Part shown: positions 1 through 9,442 of the stretch, piece by piece
Position numbering within the stretch: the stretch's first letter is position 1
Layout: each line of letters starts with the position of its first letter
Program-made: the position numbers and the translations under genes
The notes under the pieces: generated by a model
Told to the model about the DNA's origin: nothing
Databases searched by the model: none
What the model saw: the letters and a program-made list of their open reading frames with translations, nothing else
Assembly: GCA_002304925.1 (NCBI GenBank)
Contig: DBPT01000013.1
Span: 1-44,698, forward strand
Reading direction: 5' to 3'
Source of the DNA: Prolixibacteraceae bacterium UBA1413
GTDB taxonomy: Bacteria; Bacteroidota; Bacteroidia; Bacteroidales; Prolixibacteraceae
DNA: 44,698 nucleotides

Positions 1-3000
1 GTCACCGTAACACGGGTTAAACGGTCGCTGTTTTCAATATTCAGAACATCTCTGAAAGGATTCGGATAAACGTTGAACTCCAAGTTGGTCGGATCGATTA
101 CATCTGTTGTAGCTGAAAGGTCAACCACGTCAGCTGGAATCCTGGGCTCAAGTTTATAAAGATCATGTGCACCATTTACGATACCGGTAACTGTATAGAA
201 GTGGCCATCAACAGGCACATAGGGATACATCCAGTCGTTCACGGTAATAGTATTGTCTTCCAGAGTTTTGATCACCCAGCTGCCATCGGGAAGCGGAGTT
301 CCCTGGAAACGGGCACCAACGACTTTGACAAGTACGCTTTCATATTTCTCCTGTTTTGCATCAACGGGAGAATCAACCTCGATGGCGGTAATCGTCAGCG
401 GGGCATTTACAAGAACAGCCTTGGCAGCGTTCAGCGTGGTAACGCTGTTCACTTCAGCAACCACACCATCGACAGTAATGCCAATACCTATCACAGGTGA
501 AGTAAAGGCGTCAACCACCCAGATACCGCTCCACGGAGCTACGGCATCCTGGACGAAGTAACCAACGCCCGGGACAACGCCGGTGACAGTGCCGGTGATC
601 TGGCGATAAGCTTCAAGCAAGGGTGAGGTTTCACCTGTTCCCTGGATTTCAGCGATCGTTGCAGTATGTACCAGGTCGTCGATGACGGTCACGACCAGCG
701 TACGCTCACAATCGTTGTAGTCATACTTGAATTCGTAGGTACCGGCCAACAGCGTGGTATCCAATCCGGCCTCCGCATCGACCACAGCGGCTTCTTCCCA
801 CTTGTATGCGTGGAATTCGGCTTCCCGGACAACCGGGTTGGCGTTGATAACGAAGGTAGTAGTGGCTACACAACCGTGTGCATCAGTCAATACGATTTCA
901 TGTGTTCCGGCAGGATATTCGATCCGGTAGCTGCCATCCTCAGTGATCTGAGCCAGATCTCCGGCCACGGTAACCGTGTAGGGCAGGGTTCCGCCGCCCA
1001 CCGTAATGGTGGCAAAGCCGGTGCATTCCAGTTCTTCGATACAACATACGCTCAACTGGAGCTTCTGCTGCACGGGAACGAAGGTAATTTCCTGGCTAAC
1101 TTTCTCACAACCCATGTTGTCGATCACCTTGAACCAGTAGTGACCCATCTGATCACTTTCATGACCGTAAGTAAGCCCGGTGACTACGATTTCATTTTCG
1201 AAGGACCCGTTAAACTTTGTCCAGGTAGTGGCCGGGAATTTCTTGTAATAAATATCATAGGTACGGCCGGGTTCTCCGCTAACGGTAACCTTGACAGTTG
1301 CCGTAGGATCGCCGAAGCAGGTCATGTCCTCAAATGAGACGAATTTGATTTCCGCAGGTTTGGAGACATATTCCTCGGCATAATCCACGCAACCGTTGGC
1401 ATCCTTGGCCCATACCTTGTAGGTCAGTCCGCCCGGACCCTGGAAGATGTTGACGGCTCCATACTGGGATTCAAATTTCTTAACATTGCCGTCCCAGGCT
1501 TCGTAACGATAAGTGACCGGCTGAATACCGCCGCTGAGGATACGGATTTCGAAGATCCCCGCAATGTCATCAGGACAGATGAAAGCATCCTGGGTGACAT
1601 AAAGTTCAATATCGAATTCCGTGGGCTGCATCACCGCCACCTTGACAGGCTCAGATTCGCAACCGTTCACATCGATGAATACTACGGTATATTTCTCAGC
1701 ATCCGGAATTTTTTCCGTACGGTTGGTACTGGCCTTAAGACTATTCATCCATGAACCAGCCTTAACATTGGAATACCACTGATCTACCGGGGCGCCGGTA
1801 TAGTCAAATCCCGTCACATGAGCCGAATAGGCAGGATCACCACCAACGAGGGTGACAACCTTGATCTTGCCGTCGTCTTCGCCGAAACAGCTGGTCATAC
1901 CAGTTTCAAACGTACTGCCACTGGAAACAGTACCCACCACAGGAACGGGTTCATTCACTGTCACACGGTGATTCTGGATGACTTTGCCATCGGCGTCGGT
2001 AGCATGTCCCTGGACGCAACTATTGGCATCCCTGACATAACCGATCCATTCGCCGGCTGGCACCAGGAATTCAGGTGAATCCTGCCAGGCCAGAGAAGCC
2101 AAGAAGGCTGCATCGTCGAGCGGGAAGAGATATTGGGCAACATCGCTAGCCAGAGCGATGGCATATTCATAATCAGGAGTTCCGCCGGTGGCGTTCACCT
2201 TGATCTTGCCGGTTGCCGTGCCGTGGCAGGTCACATTGTTTACCAGTTCCATGATCAGTTCCAGAGAATCGACATTGTGGATGGTTCCGGCTTCCAGACA
2301 AATTTCACAGTTGTTGGCATCCTTCACGAAGACATTGTAGTGTCCCCAGGGCAGACCCGTGAACGTGTAGAAGTTATCGGTCGGTTTTTTGGCATCCTTC
2401 CATCCCGTCAAGGGTGCGGGAACATCAATCGGACCTTCGATCTTGAACTTATAGGGAGGTACACCGCCCGTAACGCCTGTGATCTTGATTTCACCCGTTA
2501 GGGTTTCATGGCATTTTACATCGAAATATTGCACATCATAGGCAATCGGAGCGGGAGCCTCAATGGCCTTGGTTGCCGACGCCATACATTCGCCGTTCTG
2601 TTTTCCGGATTCGGGAAGCTCATAAGCCTCTTCATCGGCAATGTAGTCCGGATCCAGAATGATGGGTTTCGGATAAAGCGAAGCTGCTCTTTCCACCACC
2701 GTGGCTGTATAGTTACCCGTGCTGAGACCGGTGAAAGTATAATTGCCGGCGACAGTGGATGTGTGGCTGCCCACTTGTACTGTTCCCTTGAGGAGCTTGA
2801 TTTGATAAACAAAGAGATCATTGTTTCCAGAATCATTCCATCCGCCGCCCCAGGTCACCTTCATGGTACCGTCTTTTGTTTCATTGGTTTTCCCGCAACT
2901 TTCGGGCTGTGCACAGGAGACGTTCTTGGCAACCATAGAAACCGTAAGTGCTGCGGGTTCCAGAAGTTCTATCTCACCTTCGGTTTGGCAACCATTGGCA

Positions 3001-6000
3001 TCCTTGATCATCACCACGTAAACGCCGGCACGGGCACGCTTGTCATAAATGGTCACATCATCATTGCTCAGGGCAATTTCATACCAGTTATCCCCGTTGT
3101 TGGTCGATTCCTGGTAAGGAGGCGTACCACCGGTAATGGTATACCGGATGATCCCATCCTGGTATCCCTTGCATGAAACGTCAACCTTCTGGAGATCAAG
3201 CACCAGTTTGGCAGGTTCTTTGACTTCCACGAAAATCACATGAGGTGTGCAACCGGTTTTGTCAGACACCGTCAGCGTGTAAACACCGGCTCCCAGCCCG
3301 CTGAATAACCCGGTCTGGTTTTTAACCGTGGTAAAGCCTGTCTTGGAGAGGGTGAAGGTCAGGTTGCCATCTCCGCCGGTAGCGGTAGCTGTGATGGTGC
3401 CGTCTTTCTCACCGAAGCAGCTAACCCAGGTGGTGGTAGCTTTTCCTACAATCGGGTCAAAGCCGTCGATTTCAATCGGACCAACGATCTTGATCTGTGA
3501 AGGATCGTGAATGGCGCAGTAACTCCGCACGGCAATCCAATAGGTTCCCTTCTGAACAGCCAGGGTAAGCACACTGTCATTGGTCAGGCTGTTGTTATTT
3601 CTGAAATTTTTCCAGGTTACCTGCTCACCATACCAGTTGGGATAATCAAAAATGTCGGGCTGTTGAACCAGTACATACTGGTATTTTACACATTCTGATC
3701 CGTTGGGTTCCGTAAATTCGGTAGGAATGCAATACCCGCCGCCACTGAAAGCTTCCACTTTGATCTCGCCAGTCCAGGTATTGGCACAGGTAGCATCCGT
3801 TTCAGTCACGACAATTGACAACGGAATGGCATCAATAATTTCGATTTTCTCAATATTGGAGTAGCATCCCCATTCATCTTTGGCCACCAGGTAATAGGTG
3901 CCAGCGCCAAGGGACGTCTCATGATCTACGATTTCACCGTTGGCAACGATGTCGGCCGGAATGGTACTGGCTGTCGTCGAAACCCACAGTTTCGGATTGC
4001 GTTCCCAGATATTGCCCTGAAAGGGAACCAGAACCCAACCCGTCGCGGATGTCCAGTAACTGAACATGTCGGCATCCTCACCATCGCCGGTATGGTTTAT
4101 TTCAGGATACCAGGAAAAATCGGTCATGAAACCTTCATCGAGCCCGACATGCTCATACAAGTCATCTTCATCATAGGGATCGGAATTGAACAGGTTGATC
4201 TCATCACCGGCACACTGCAGGTAAACCTTGTCCTGGAACTCAATGTAGTTTTCTCCATCAGGAACTTCGAAGACGACAGGTTCGCTGAGACATCCGTTGG
4301 CATCGGCAACGGTGATGGTATAGGTACCTGCACCGACGGCAAAGTCATTGGAATGTTCCGCCATGGAGGCCGGACGGTCGTCGATTATAAACTTGTATAC
4401 ATTCCCTGGCCAGGGAGTTCCGCCTTCAACAACTACGGCAATGTTGCCGTCGATATTTCCGGGGCATGACGGGGGAACCATCAGCGCCGTCAGCGGAGTC
4501 GCAACTACCGGAGTGGGCTGGGTTAGGATCTGTTCCCATGAAACCACACAGTCAGCAGTTTTGTCCCACACGGAATACCTGTATTTTACATCGGCTACGA
4601 TGCCGGTGAAAACATTGCTGGTTTGCCATTCAGTGCCAACAACTTCCCATGTGCAGGTAACTACACCCCCACTTTCTTCACATACCTCTTTTTCAACCTT
4701 GTAGGCAAATTCATGGTTCGCATCTCCCGAAACCAGTGTAATGGTAACCTTGGTTGTCTCACCGTAACATTTTATCGGCGTGTAAACAATGTCAAATTCT
4801 GTGGTAAGGACTTTTATGGCATCGTCGCCGATTTCATTTTCCCATACCTGGCGGCAGCCGTTGCCGTCTTCCACCTCTACGTAATAAACGCCGGCAGGAA
4901 CATCCGTAACCCTGGTATCAAGGGAGTACCATGGACTCACATTGGTTTTCCAGGAAGGATCGGTGGTGTAATGCCACCTCCAATCAGAAAGATCACCTGA
5001 ACCACCTGAAATGCTACCCTCGCGAATCCAGATTTCACCCACAGGCTCATCGCAACCGGCATCGGTATGATCGACCTCAAACACGATTTTATCGGGTTCC
5101 TCCACCGTATATTCGACCGTAAATTCACAGCCGTTGGCATCGGTGATCACGAAAGTATATTTGCCCGGTTCCAGAACTTCTTTGTTGCAGGGAATCGTAC
5201 CGCAAAGCACATCGACATTGCTGTCATATACCAACCTTTTCCCAACATAAACGCCGTTGACAGAAACATGGTATCCCTCTTCATACGGGGTACCGCCAGA
5301 GATAGAGAATTGGATCCGGCCGTCATCCTGCCCGAAGCAAGTGGTCATCAGTTTCATATCTTCGCCATCGGTAACTTCGATCGGTTCCAGATTATCGATC
5401 ACTTCAACCGTTTTCCACGACGCCATCATGTAGGATCCGGAAATCGGGACACAATCATTGGCATCCTGAACGGCCACCCAGTATATTCCAGGAGGACGCT
5501 GCACCACATAGTTGGAGAAGGTATACTTGTTTAGAATGGTTTTGTTGCCGTTCCGAAGATGTTGATAAACCTGGTCGCCATGTTCCCACTGGCTTTCAGG
5601 AACAACATAATAAATATAAGGTTTGGTGCCGTTTTTGGCCACAATCTCAATATCTCCGTTGCCGCCAGGGCAAAGGGTATAGACAGGTGATGCCACAGTG
5701 AAAGTGAGCGGGGTTACCGCCTCCACGTCAAATTTCTTGATATAGGAAATGCAGGAGGCATCCTGGATGATCAACTGGTTGTCCACCGAAGGGGCATACA
5801 CTTCCGACTTGTTGAGGGGCATATAGGTATCCCCGTTGAAAGAGTACAGCATCCCGTCTACATGGGCGGGAGTGGTTACTTCAACGGTGACATTGTCGCC
5901 CTCGCAGTTGGCAACAGCGCCGTCCACCACAACTTCCTGCCACTTCTCAGTCACCTTCAGGCTATTGTTGAAGATATTCGAATTGAGAATGTCGCACTGA

Positions 6001-6512
6001 CCGGCATCATTCCACAGCTCCACCTTGCTCCAGTTTAATGCCGTCTGGAATACAAACTGGTTGGCCACGGAATAGTGGTGCAGGTACGCAGGTATGGTAA
6101 ATTTAAGGGTGAACACCCTGATATCTTCACCGACAGGCTCCAGGGTGACAGGCGTCGTACTCGACCAGTTCATTGTTATTTTCCCGCCTGCCTCCGCGAA
6201 AGTCGCAGTCGACAGACTGGGGTGTACGCCCGTAACTCCTGTGAAATCAAAATCAGTTACGTTCGGGAAGGTGAGCTCCAGAGCGAACTGTTTGATTTTC
6301 AGAAAATCCTGCATATATACAGGAATCTGATAAGTGTTATCGATCCGATAACAATTATCATAACCACCAACCTTCAACTGATAGGTAACCTGGTTACCTT
6401 GTGCAAATGCAAAGGTCGTCAGGAATACCAATACCAATCCAAGGCCAATTTTTCGGAGGTGACACCAAATGCCAAGTTCTCCGAGCAAGAAATCTCTAGT
6501 AAATTTTTTCAT
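1..6512 (-). CDS. Giant SprB-repeat surface adhesin with T9SS sorting signal (3' end outside window)
   Basis: The frame is open from ATG at 6512 to base 1, about 2170 codons, and runs off the window. It starts with a signal peptide (hydrophobic stretch near residues 20-36, cleavage after AFA). Residues about 40-160 look like a cohesin-like beta domain (inference). Then come at least 13 repeats, each ending in a [VIAL]xDxxxC motif such as VKDANGC, typical of SprB repeats (PF13573). Around residues 1945-2125 there is an OB-fold-like segment (IAEIQGTGETSPL, YFVQD) as found in secreted Bacteroidota nucleases and DUF5689-like proteins. The last visible residues, VYPNPFRDVLNIEN, are the start of a T9SS type A sorting domain. 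The protein should therefore be exported by the type IX system and anchored or released at the cell surface. SprB-like proteins act as adhesins in gliding or binding. No catalytic residues were recognised. Confidence 0.93.
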   Translation of the reverse strand, partial: MKKFTRDFLLGELGIWCHLRKIGLGLVLVFLTTFAFAQGNQVTYQLKVGGYDNCYRIDNTYQIPVYMQDFLKIKQFALELTFPNVTDFDFTGVTGVHPSLSTATFAEAGGKITMNWSSTTPVTLEPVGEDIRVFTLKFTIPAYLHHYSVANQFVFQTALNWSKVELWNDAGQCDILNSNIFNNSLKVTEKWQEVVVDGAVANCEGDNVTVEVTTPAHVDGMLYSFNGDTYMPLNKSEVYAPSVDNQLIIQDASCISYIKKFDVEAVTPLTFTVASPVYTLCPGGNGDIEIVAKNGTKPYIYYVVPESQWEHGDQVYQHLRNGNKTILNKYTFSNYVVQRPPGIYWVAVQDANDCVPISGSYMMASWKTVEVIDNLEPIEVTDGEDMKLMTTCFGQDDGRIQFSISGGTPYEEGYHVSVNGVYVGKRLVYDSNVDVLCGTIPCNKEVLEPGKYTFVITDANGCEFTVEYTVEEPDKIVFEVDHTDAGCDEPVGEIWIREGSISGGSGDLSDWRWHYTTDPSWKTNVSPWYSLDTRVTDVPAGVYYVEVEDGNGCRQVWENEIGDDAIKVLTTEFDIVYTPIKCYGETTKVTITLVSGDANHEFAYKVEKEVCEESGGVVTCTWEVVGTEWQTSNVFTGIVADVKYRYSVWDKTADCVVSWEQILTQPTPVVATPLTALMVPPSCPGNIDGNIAVVVEGGTPWPGNVYKFIIDDRPASMAEHSNDFAVGAGTYTITVADANGCLSEPVVFEVPDGENYIEFQDKVYLQCAGDEINLFNSDPYDEDDLYEHVGLDEGFMTDFSWYPEINHTGDGEDADMFSYWTSATGWVLVPFQGNIWERNPKLWVSTTASTIPADIVANGEIVDHETSLGAGTYYLVAKDEWGCYSNIEKIEIIDAIPLSIVVTETDATCANTWTGEIKVEAFSGGGYCIPTEFTEPNGSECVKYQYVLVQQPDIFDYPNWYGEQVTWKNFRNNNSLTNDSVLTLAVQKGTYWIAVRSYCAIHDPSQIKIVGPIEIDGFDPIVGKATTTWVSCFGEKDGTITATATGGDGNLTFTLSKTGFTTVKNQTGLFSGLGAGVYTLTVSDKTGCTPHVIFVEVKEPAKLVLDLQKVDVSCKGYQDGIIRYTITGGTPPYQESTNNGDNWYEIALSNDDVTIYDKRARAGVYVVMIKDANGCQTEGEIELLEPAALTVSMVAKNVSCAQPESCGKTNETKDGTMKVTWGGGWNDSGNNDLFVYQIKLLKGTVQVGSHTSTVAGNYTFTGLSTGNYTATVVERAASLYPKPIILDPDYIADEEAYELPESGKQNGECMASATKAIEAPAPIAYDVQYFDVKCHETLTGEIKITGVTGGVPPYKFKIEGPIDVPAPLTGWKDAKKPTDNFYTFTGLPWGHYNVFVKDANNCEICLEAGTIHNVDSLELIMELVNNVTCHGTATGKIKVNATGGTPDYEYAIALASDVAQYLFPLDDAAFLASLAWQDSPEFLVPAGEWIGYVRDANSCVQGHATDADGKVIQNHRVTVNEPVPVVGTVSSGSTFETGMTSCFGEDDGKIKVVTLVGGDPAYSAHVTGFDYTGAPVDQWYSNVKAGSWMNSLKASTNRTEKIPDAEKYTVVFIDVNGCESEPVKVAVMQPTEFDIELYVTQDAFICPDDIAGIFEIRILSGGIQPVTYRYEAWDGNVKKFESQYGAVNIFQGPGGLTYKVWAKDANGCVDYAEEYVSKPAEIKFVSFEDMTCFGDPTATVKVTVSGEPGRTYDIYYKKFPATTWTKFNGSFENEIVVTGLTYGHESDQMGHYWFKVIDNMGCEKVSQEITFVPVQQKLQLSVCCIEELECTGFATITVGGGTLPYTVTVAGDLAQITEDGSYRIEYPAGTHEIVLTDAHGCVATTTFVINANPVVREAEFHAYKWEEAAVVDAEAGLDTTLLAGTYEFKYDYNDCERTLVVTVIDDLVHTATIAEIQGTGETSPLLEAYRQITGTVTGVVPGVGYFVQDAVAPWSGIWVVDAFTSPVIGIGITVDGVVAEVNSVTTLNAAKAVLVNAPLTITAIEVDSPVDAKQEKYESVLVKVVGARFQGTPLPDGSWVIKTLEDNTITVNDWMYPYVPVDGHFYTVTGIVNGAHDLYKLEPRIPADVVDLSATTDVIDPTNLEFNVYPNPFRDVLNIENSDRLTRVTV

Positions 6513-6871
6513 AGCAACTTGCTTTTAATTGAACTTAATTGATTGATTGATTTTGATTTATTAATAAAATTATAGATTTTAAGACATACTTGTCCTATTT
6601 TTTTATCTCATAATACAAACCTACTAAATTTAAACGCAATGTACAAAATAATTGATTCATTATTTCTGAACTAATTTCATCTTTTTCTCCGGTAATTGTT
6701 AACAATCCGGCATTTTCTGGTTTAATTATCATATGTAACCTGTTCATTTCCCCGATCCCGGGAGCCGATTAACCTACCGGTTATCTGAAAAATGGCCGGT
6801 CAAATATACGTTTTTTTAAAGAAATGCGTTCAACTCAAAAAAAAATATTTGATTTTAATTCTATTTGAACC
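6513..6871. other. AT-rich divergent intergenic region
   Basis: This stretch separates the minus-strand adhesin from the plus-strand small lipoprotein and must hold both promoters. It is strongly AT-rich, unlike its neighbours. Just upstream of the adhesin start there is a run of four TGAT/ATTG units (about 6538-6553). On the minus strand, TATAAT lies about 55 bases upstream of the adhesin ATG, but I see no convincing TAnnTTTG box. No coding sequence is seen. Confidence 0.5.
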
Positions 6872-7027
6872 ATGAAGCGTAAAAAAAGCTGCTTTGGTTT
6901 GCCGGTAATCCTCCTGTTGCTGCTGTTGACGGGATTTGTTTCCTGCAAAACCTGCGACTGTCCGGCTTATACCTCCCTTCCCGGGGGAGCAGTGCCCCAT
7001 GAAGTCGGAACGCCGCCCCGGGGATAA
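6872..7027 (+). CDS. Small lipoprotein, 51 aa
   Basis: The protein has a basic N-terminus (MKRKKS), a leucine-rich hydrophobic core (VILLLLLLTGF) and a lipobox VSC with the lipidated cysteine at residue 25. The mature peptide is only about 27 residues and begins CKTCDCPAY, so it carries three cysteines in six residues. The rest is Gly/Pro-rich. I recall short Bacteroidota lipoproteins with a CKTCxCPAY start, but no function is known to me. The start is supported by the complete lipoprotein signal. It stands alone, 338 bases before gapA. The clustered cysteines could bind metal or form disulfides (inference). Confidence 0.7.
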   Translation: MKRKKSCFGLPVILLLLLLTGFVSCKTCDCPAYTSLPGGAVPHEVGTPPRG

Positions 7028-7365
7028 CTTTTACGGATTTTATACCATTATTATATATATGGTAAATAAAACAGTTTCCGTGAACCGGATTTCCGTGCCG
7101 GAGACCATCCTGAACCGGATTTCGGGTGTTTCCTGCCCCACACGCCTGGCAAGTCAGGAAAGGTTAGGAACTGCCGGGGAAACTGCGCCGGAGGATCTTC
7201 CCCGGAGGTCACCGGTTTAAGAAAATCTTAACCTTCAACCTTTCAGGGAAAAAGTATGACGGCGATGCCCGACAAATCAAATAATTAATGTTTACTTTGC
7301 AATATCAGACCATTAACATTCTGTAGATATTTCTAGTCTATTAACATTTATAAATCTTATCGGCT
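7028..7365. other. Intergenic region upstream of gapA with a 30-bp-period direct repeat
   Basis: No convincing gene is seen. TGAACCGGATTTC occurs exactly twice, at 7081-7093 and 7111-7123, 30 bases apart. ACCAT and ATGGT arms around 7044-7063 could form a weak AT-rich hairpin. A 53-codon frame (ATG 7059 to 7220) spans the direct repeat in phase but has no recognisable features. The gapA promoter should lie near 7290-7330, where TTACTTTGC is only an imperfect match to TAnnTTTG. Confidence 0.5.
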
Positions 7366-8373
7366 ATGTCAAAAATAAAAATTGGGATTAACGGATTCGG
7401 GCGCATCGGAAGGTTGGTTTTCCGGGTCGCCATGACAAAGGAGAACATCGAAGTGGTCGGGATAAACGACCTGCTGGATGTCGATTACATTGCCTACATG
7501 CTGAAGTATGATTCGACGCACGGTCTCTTCAAGGGCACCGTGGATGTGAAAGACGGCATGCTGGTGGTGAACGGCACTAAGATCAGGGTAACCCAGGAAA
7601 AGGAACCTGCCTTGCTGAAGTGGAATGAAGTGGGTGCCGAATATGTGGTGGAAGCCACGGGTCTCTTCCTTGACAAAGCCAAAGCCCAGGGGCATATTGA
7701 TGCAGGCGCCAAAAAAGTGGTGATGTCGGCTCCTTCGAAAGATGACACACCCATGTTTGTGATGGGAGTAAACCATACGACCTATACCAATGACATGGAC
7801 TTCGTCTCCAATGCCAGTTGCACCACCAACTGTCTGGCCCCCGTCACCAAGGTGTTGCATGACAATTTCGGCATCGTCGAAGGACTGATGACCACCGTTC
7901 ATGCCACCACGGCCACCCAGAAAACCGTCGACGGTCCTTCGAAGAAAGATTGGAGAGGCGGACGCGGCGCCGGGCAGAACATCATCCCTTCCTCCACCGG
8001 AGCTGCCAAAGCCGTCACCAAGGTGATCCCCTCCCTGAAAGGGAAACTCACCGGGATGGCTTTCCGCGTACCCACCCCCAACGTTTCGGTCGTCGACCTC
8101 ACCTGCCGCCTCGAAAAACCGGCCCCCTACGCTGAAATTTGCGCCGCCATGAAAAAGGCTTCCGAAGGAGAACTCAAAGGCATCCTCGGCTATACCGAAG
8201 ATGCCGTGGTATCGACTGACTTCCTGGGCGATCCCAGAACCTCAATCTTCGATGCCGGCGCCGGAATCGGACTGAATGACAACTTCGTGAAAATCGTCGC
8301 CTGGTACGACAATGAATGGGGCTACTCCACCAAACTCGTGGAACTCATTGAATACATGAATTCTGTTAAGTAA
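7366..8373 (+). CDS. gapA: Glyceraldehyde-3-phosphate dehydrogenase, type I
   Basis: This cytoplasmic enzyme catalyses the NAD-dependent oxidation and phosphorylation of glyceraldehyde-3-phosphate to 1,3-bisphosphoglycerate in glycolysis, and the reverse in gluconeogenesis. The 335 residues match the usual family length. The N-terminal Rossmann motif INGFGRIGR is present. The catalytic signature ASCTTNCLAP places the nucleophilic cysteine at about residue 152. The phosphate-binding THATT-like segment (VHATTATQKTVDGPS) and the C-terminal WYDNEWGYS are intact. It is a single-gene unit closed by a strong hairpin terminator at 8396-8421. No anomaly is seen. Confidence 0.98.
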   Translation: MSKIKIGINGFGRIGRLVFRVAMTKENIEVVGINDLLDVDYIAYMLKYDSTHGLFKGTVDVKDGMLVVNGTKIRVTQEKEPALLKWNEVGAEYVVEATGLFLDKAKAQGHIDAGAKKVVMSAPSKDDTPMFVMGVNHTTYTNDMDFVSNASCTTNCLAPVTKVLHDNFGIVEGLMTTVHATTATQKTVDGPSKKDWRGGRGAGQNIIPSSTGAAKAVTKVIPSLKGKLTGMAFRVPTPNVSVVDLTCRLEKPAPYAEICAAMKKASEGELKGILGYTEDAVVSTDFLGDPRTSIFDAGAGIGLNDNFVKIVAWYDNEWGYSTKLVELIEYMNSVK

Positions 8374-8395
8374 ACAACCATACATTAACATAATG

Positions 8396-8421
8396 AAAGG
8401 GGCGACAATCGCCCCTTTTTT
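8396..8421 (+). terminator. Rho-independent terminator of gapA
   Basis: The perfect stem GGGGCGA (8399-8405) pairs with TCGCCCC (8409-8415) across a three-base loop. It is extended by an AAA/TTT pairing and followed by a six-T run. It lies 22 bases after the gapA stop codon. Confidence 0.93.
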
Positions 8422-8749
8422 CGTTCATTACGGCAGAGCATAAGCCAAGCCTGGTACCGCGGCCTTCCGGACAGGACAACAACCCTTGACAACAACCGCC
8501 AGGCCCCTGGTATAAGATATTGCCGGGCAAAGGTTTTACGAAGTGGCATTGGCTGCACGTCTGCCAACCAAAAAAGATTTAACATTTTTTATAAATCGGT
8601 TTTATTAGAACAAATGTTTCATCCACCGAGAATGGAATACCCGATTTAATCTCTCATTCATAAGAAGATATGCCTGCTCTTTTTCTGTCTGAACCACATT
8701 TTACAGGGTTGGCACCGCAAGGTCACACCTCCCTGAAGCTTTTAAACTG
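8422..8749. other. Intergenic region with no gene seen
   Basis: This is the stretch between the gapA terminator and the promoter of the next gene. A 66-codon minus-strand frame overlaps the terminator and has no protein-like features, so it is not called. No repeats, RNA genes or hairpins of note were found. Confidence 0.5.
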
Positions 8750-8781
8750 TTGCTTATTATGAAAATTCCTTTATAAATTTG
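8750..8781 (+). promoter_or_regulatory. Bacteroidota-type promoter
   Basis: A TTG (8750-8752) is followed after 21 bases by TAAATTTG (8774-8781), an exact match to the TAnnTTTG -7 element used by the primary sigma factor of Bacteroidota. Transcription would start near 8788, about 16 bases upstream of the ATG at 8804. Confidence 0.7.
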
Positions 8782-8803
8782 ACCCGGCATAATCCATCAA
8801 CTT

Positions 8804-9322
8804 ATGATTTATCAATTCAGGTGTAGTTGTCAGGAATCCCCACATTTTCAGCTGGAAATTGATGCTGATTCACAACACTCCTTTTTTGATCTTCACCTTG
8901 CCCTCCAGTCCTGCCTTGGTTTTCAGCCTTTGGAACTCGCCTCGTTTTTCATACCGCTGGCACGTGGAAGAGAACAAATAGAAGTTACACAATCGGGCGG
9001 ATTGAAAACAGCCAGGGTATTCCCCATACGGAACACGCTGCTCGGCGACCTGATGAAACCCGGCATCCGGTTTTTCCGGTATGTCTTTGATTTAATGAAT
9101 GACCGATATTTACAGATACAACTAACCGGAACGATTATGGAAAAGAATCTCAGGGAACCACTTGTCAGGATGAACCGGGGTAAAGCACCGGTTCAGATCA
9201 TGGATGAGGAGCTTCAGGAAGAGGTGTTCGATAAACTTAATAAGAAAAAACCAAATGCTGATTATGGCATCCTGACTGACTATTATGAAATTTTCGGGGA
9301 GATGGAGGAATATGTCCTTTAG
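8804..9322 (+). CDS. Plasmid pRiA4b ORF-3-like protein (putative)
   Basis: The protein is 172 residues and cytoplasmic (no signal or membrane segment). The N-terminal half has the pattern of the pRiA4b ORF-3/IS1096 TnpR-like fold (PF07929): a beta strand (IYQFRCSC), an acidic strand (FQLEIDAD), a helix with DLHLALQSCLGF, then FFIPLARG. The C-terminus is rich in charged residues (DEELQEEVFDKLNKKKP). Despite the family name there is no sign of mobility here, and relatives are common as chromosomal genes in Bacteroidota. No biochemical function is established. It has its own promoter and terminator. The family assignment comes from pattern recognition only. Confidence 0.65.
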   Translation: MIYQFRCSCQESPHFQLEIDADSQHSFFDLHLALQSCLGFQPLELASFFIPLARGREQIEVTQSGGLKTARVFPIRNTLLGDLMKPGIRFFRYVFDLMNDRYLQIQLTGTIMEKNLREPLVRMNRGKAPVQIMDEELQEEVFDKLNKKKPNADYGILTDYYEIFGEMEEYVL

Positions 9323-9365
9323 TTCCTCTTTCTGAGCTGAATTCTCTTTTTTTTACGGAATCTGA

Positions 9366-9399
9366 AACTGACCGGCCTCTCATGCCGGTCAGTTTTTTT
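9366..9399 (+). terminator. Rho-independent terminator
   Basis: The eleven-base perfect stem AACTGACCGGC (9366-9376) pairs with GCCGGTCAGTT (9384-9394). The loop is seven bases and a T run follows. It ends transcription of the gene at 8804-9322 just before the miaA promoter. Confidence 0.93.
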
Positions 9400-9412
9400 A
9401 TTCCCGCAATTG

Positions 9413-9420
9413 TATCTTTG
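9413..9420 (+). promoter_or_regulatory. -7 element of the miaA promoter
   Basis: TATCTTTG matches TAnnTTTG exactly and lies directly after the preceding terminator. Transcription would start near 9427. This rules out the more upstream in-frame ATG at 9410 and supports the miaA start at 9443. No clear TTG is seen in the -33 region. Confidence 0.6.
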
Positions 9421-9442
9421 TCCCAGTAAATTGCAACGAAAA

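Noticed and set aside
666..1337. Long plus-strand frame (223 codons) opposite the adhesin
   Set aside because: It has no protein-like features and lies fully inside the minus-strand adhesin, whose repeats, signal peptide and sorting signal are unmistakable. The other plus-strand frames within 1-6512 were dropped for the same reason.
7059..7220. Possible 53-aa small protein before gapA
   Set aside because: It has no signal, no recognisable motif and an abnormal composition at the C-terminus. The region is more likely regulatory, so it is described only as intergenic sequence.
8385..8585. 66-codon minus-strand frame after gapA
   Set aside because: It overlaps the gapA terminator, lacks any motif and has no plausible start region.
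8804..9322. Remnant of a mobile element, because of the pRiA4b/IS1096 family name
   Set aside because: There are no inverted repeats, transposase or target duplications, and the gene has its own chromosomal-type promoter and terminator.
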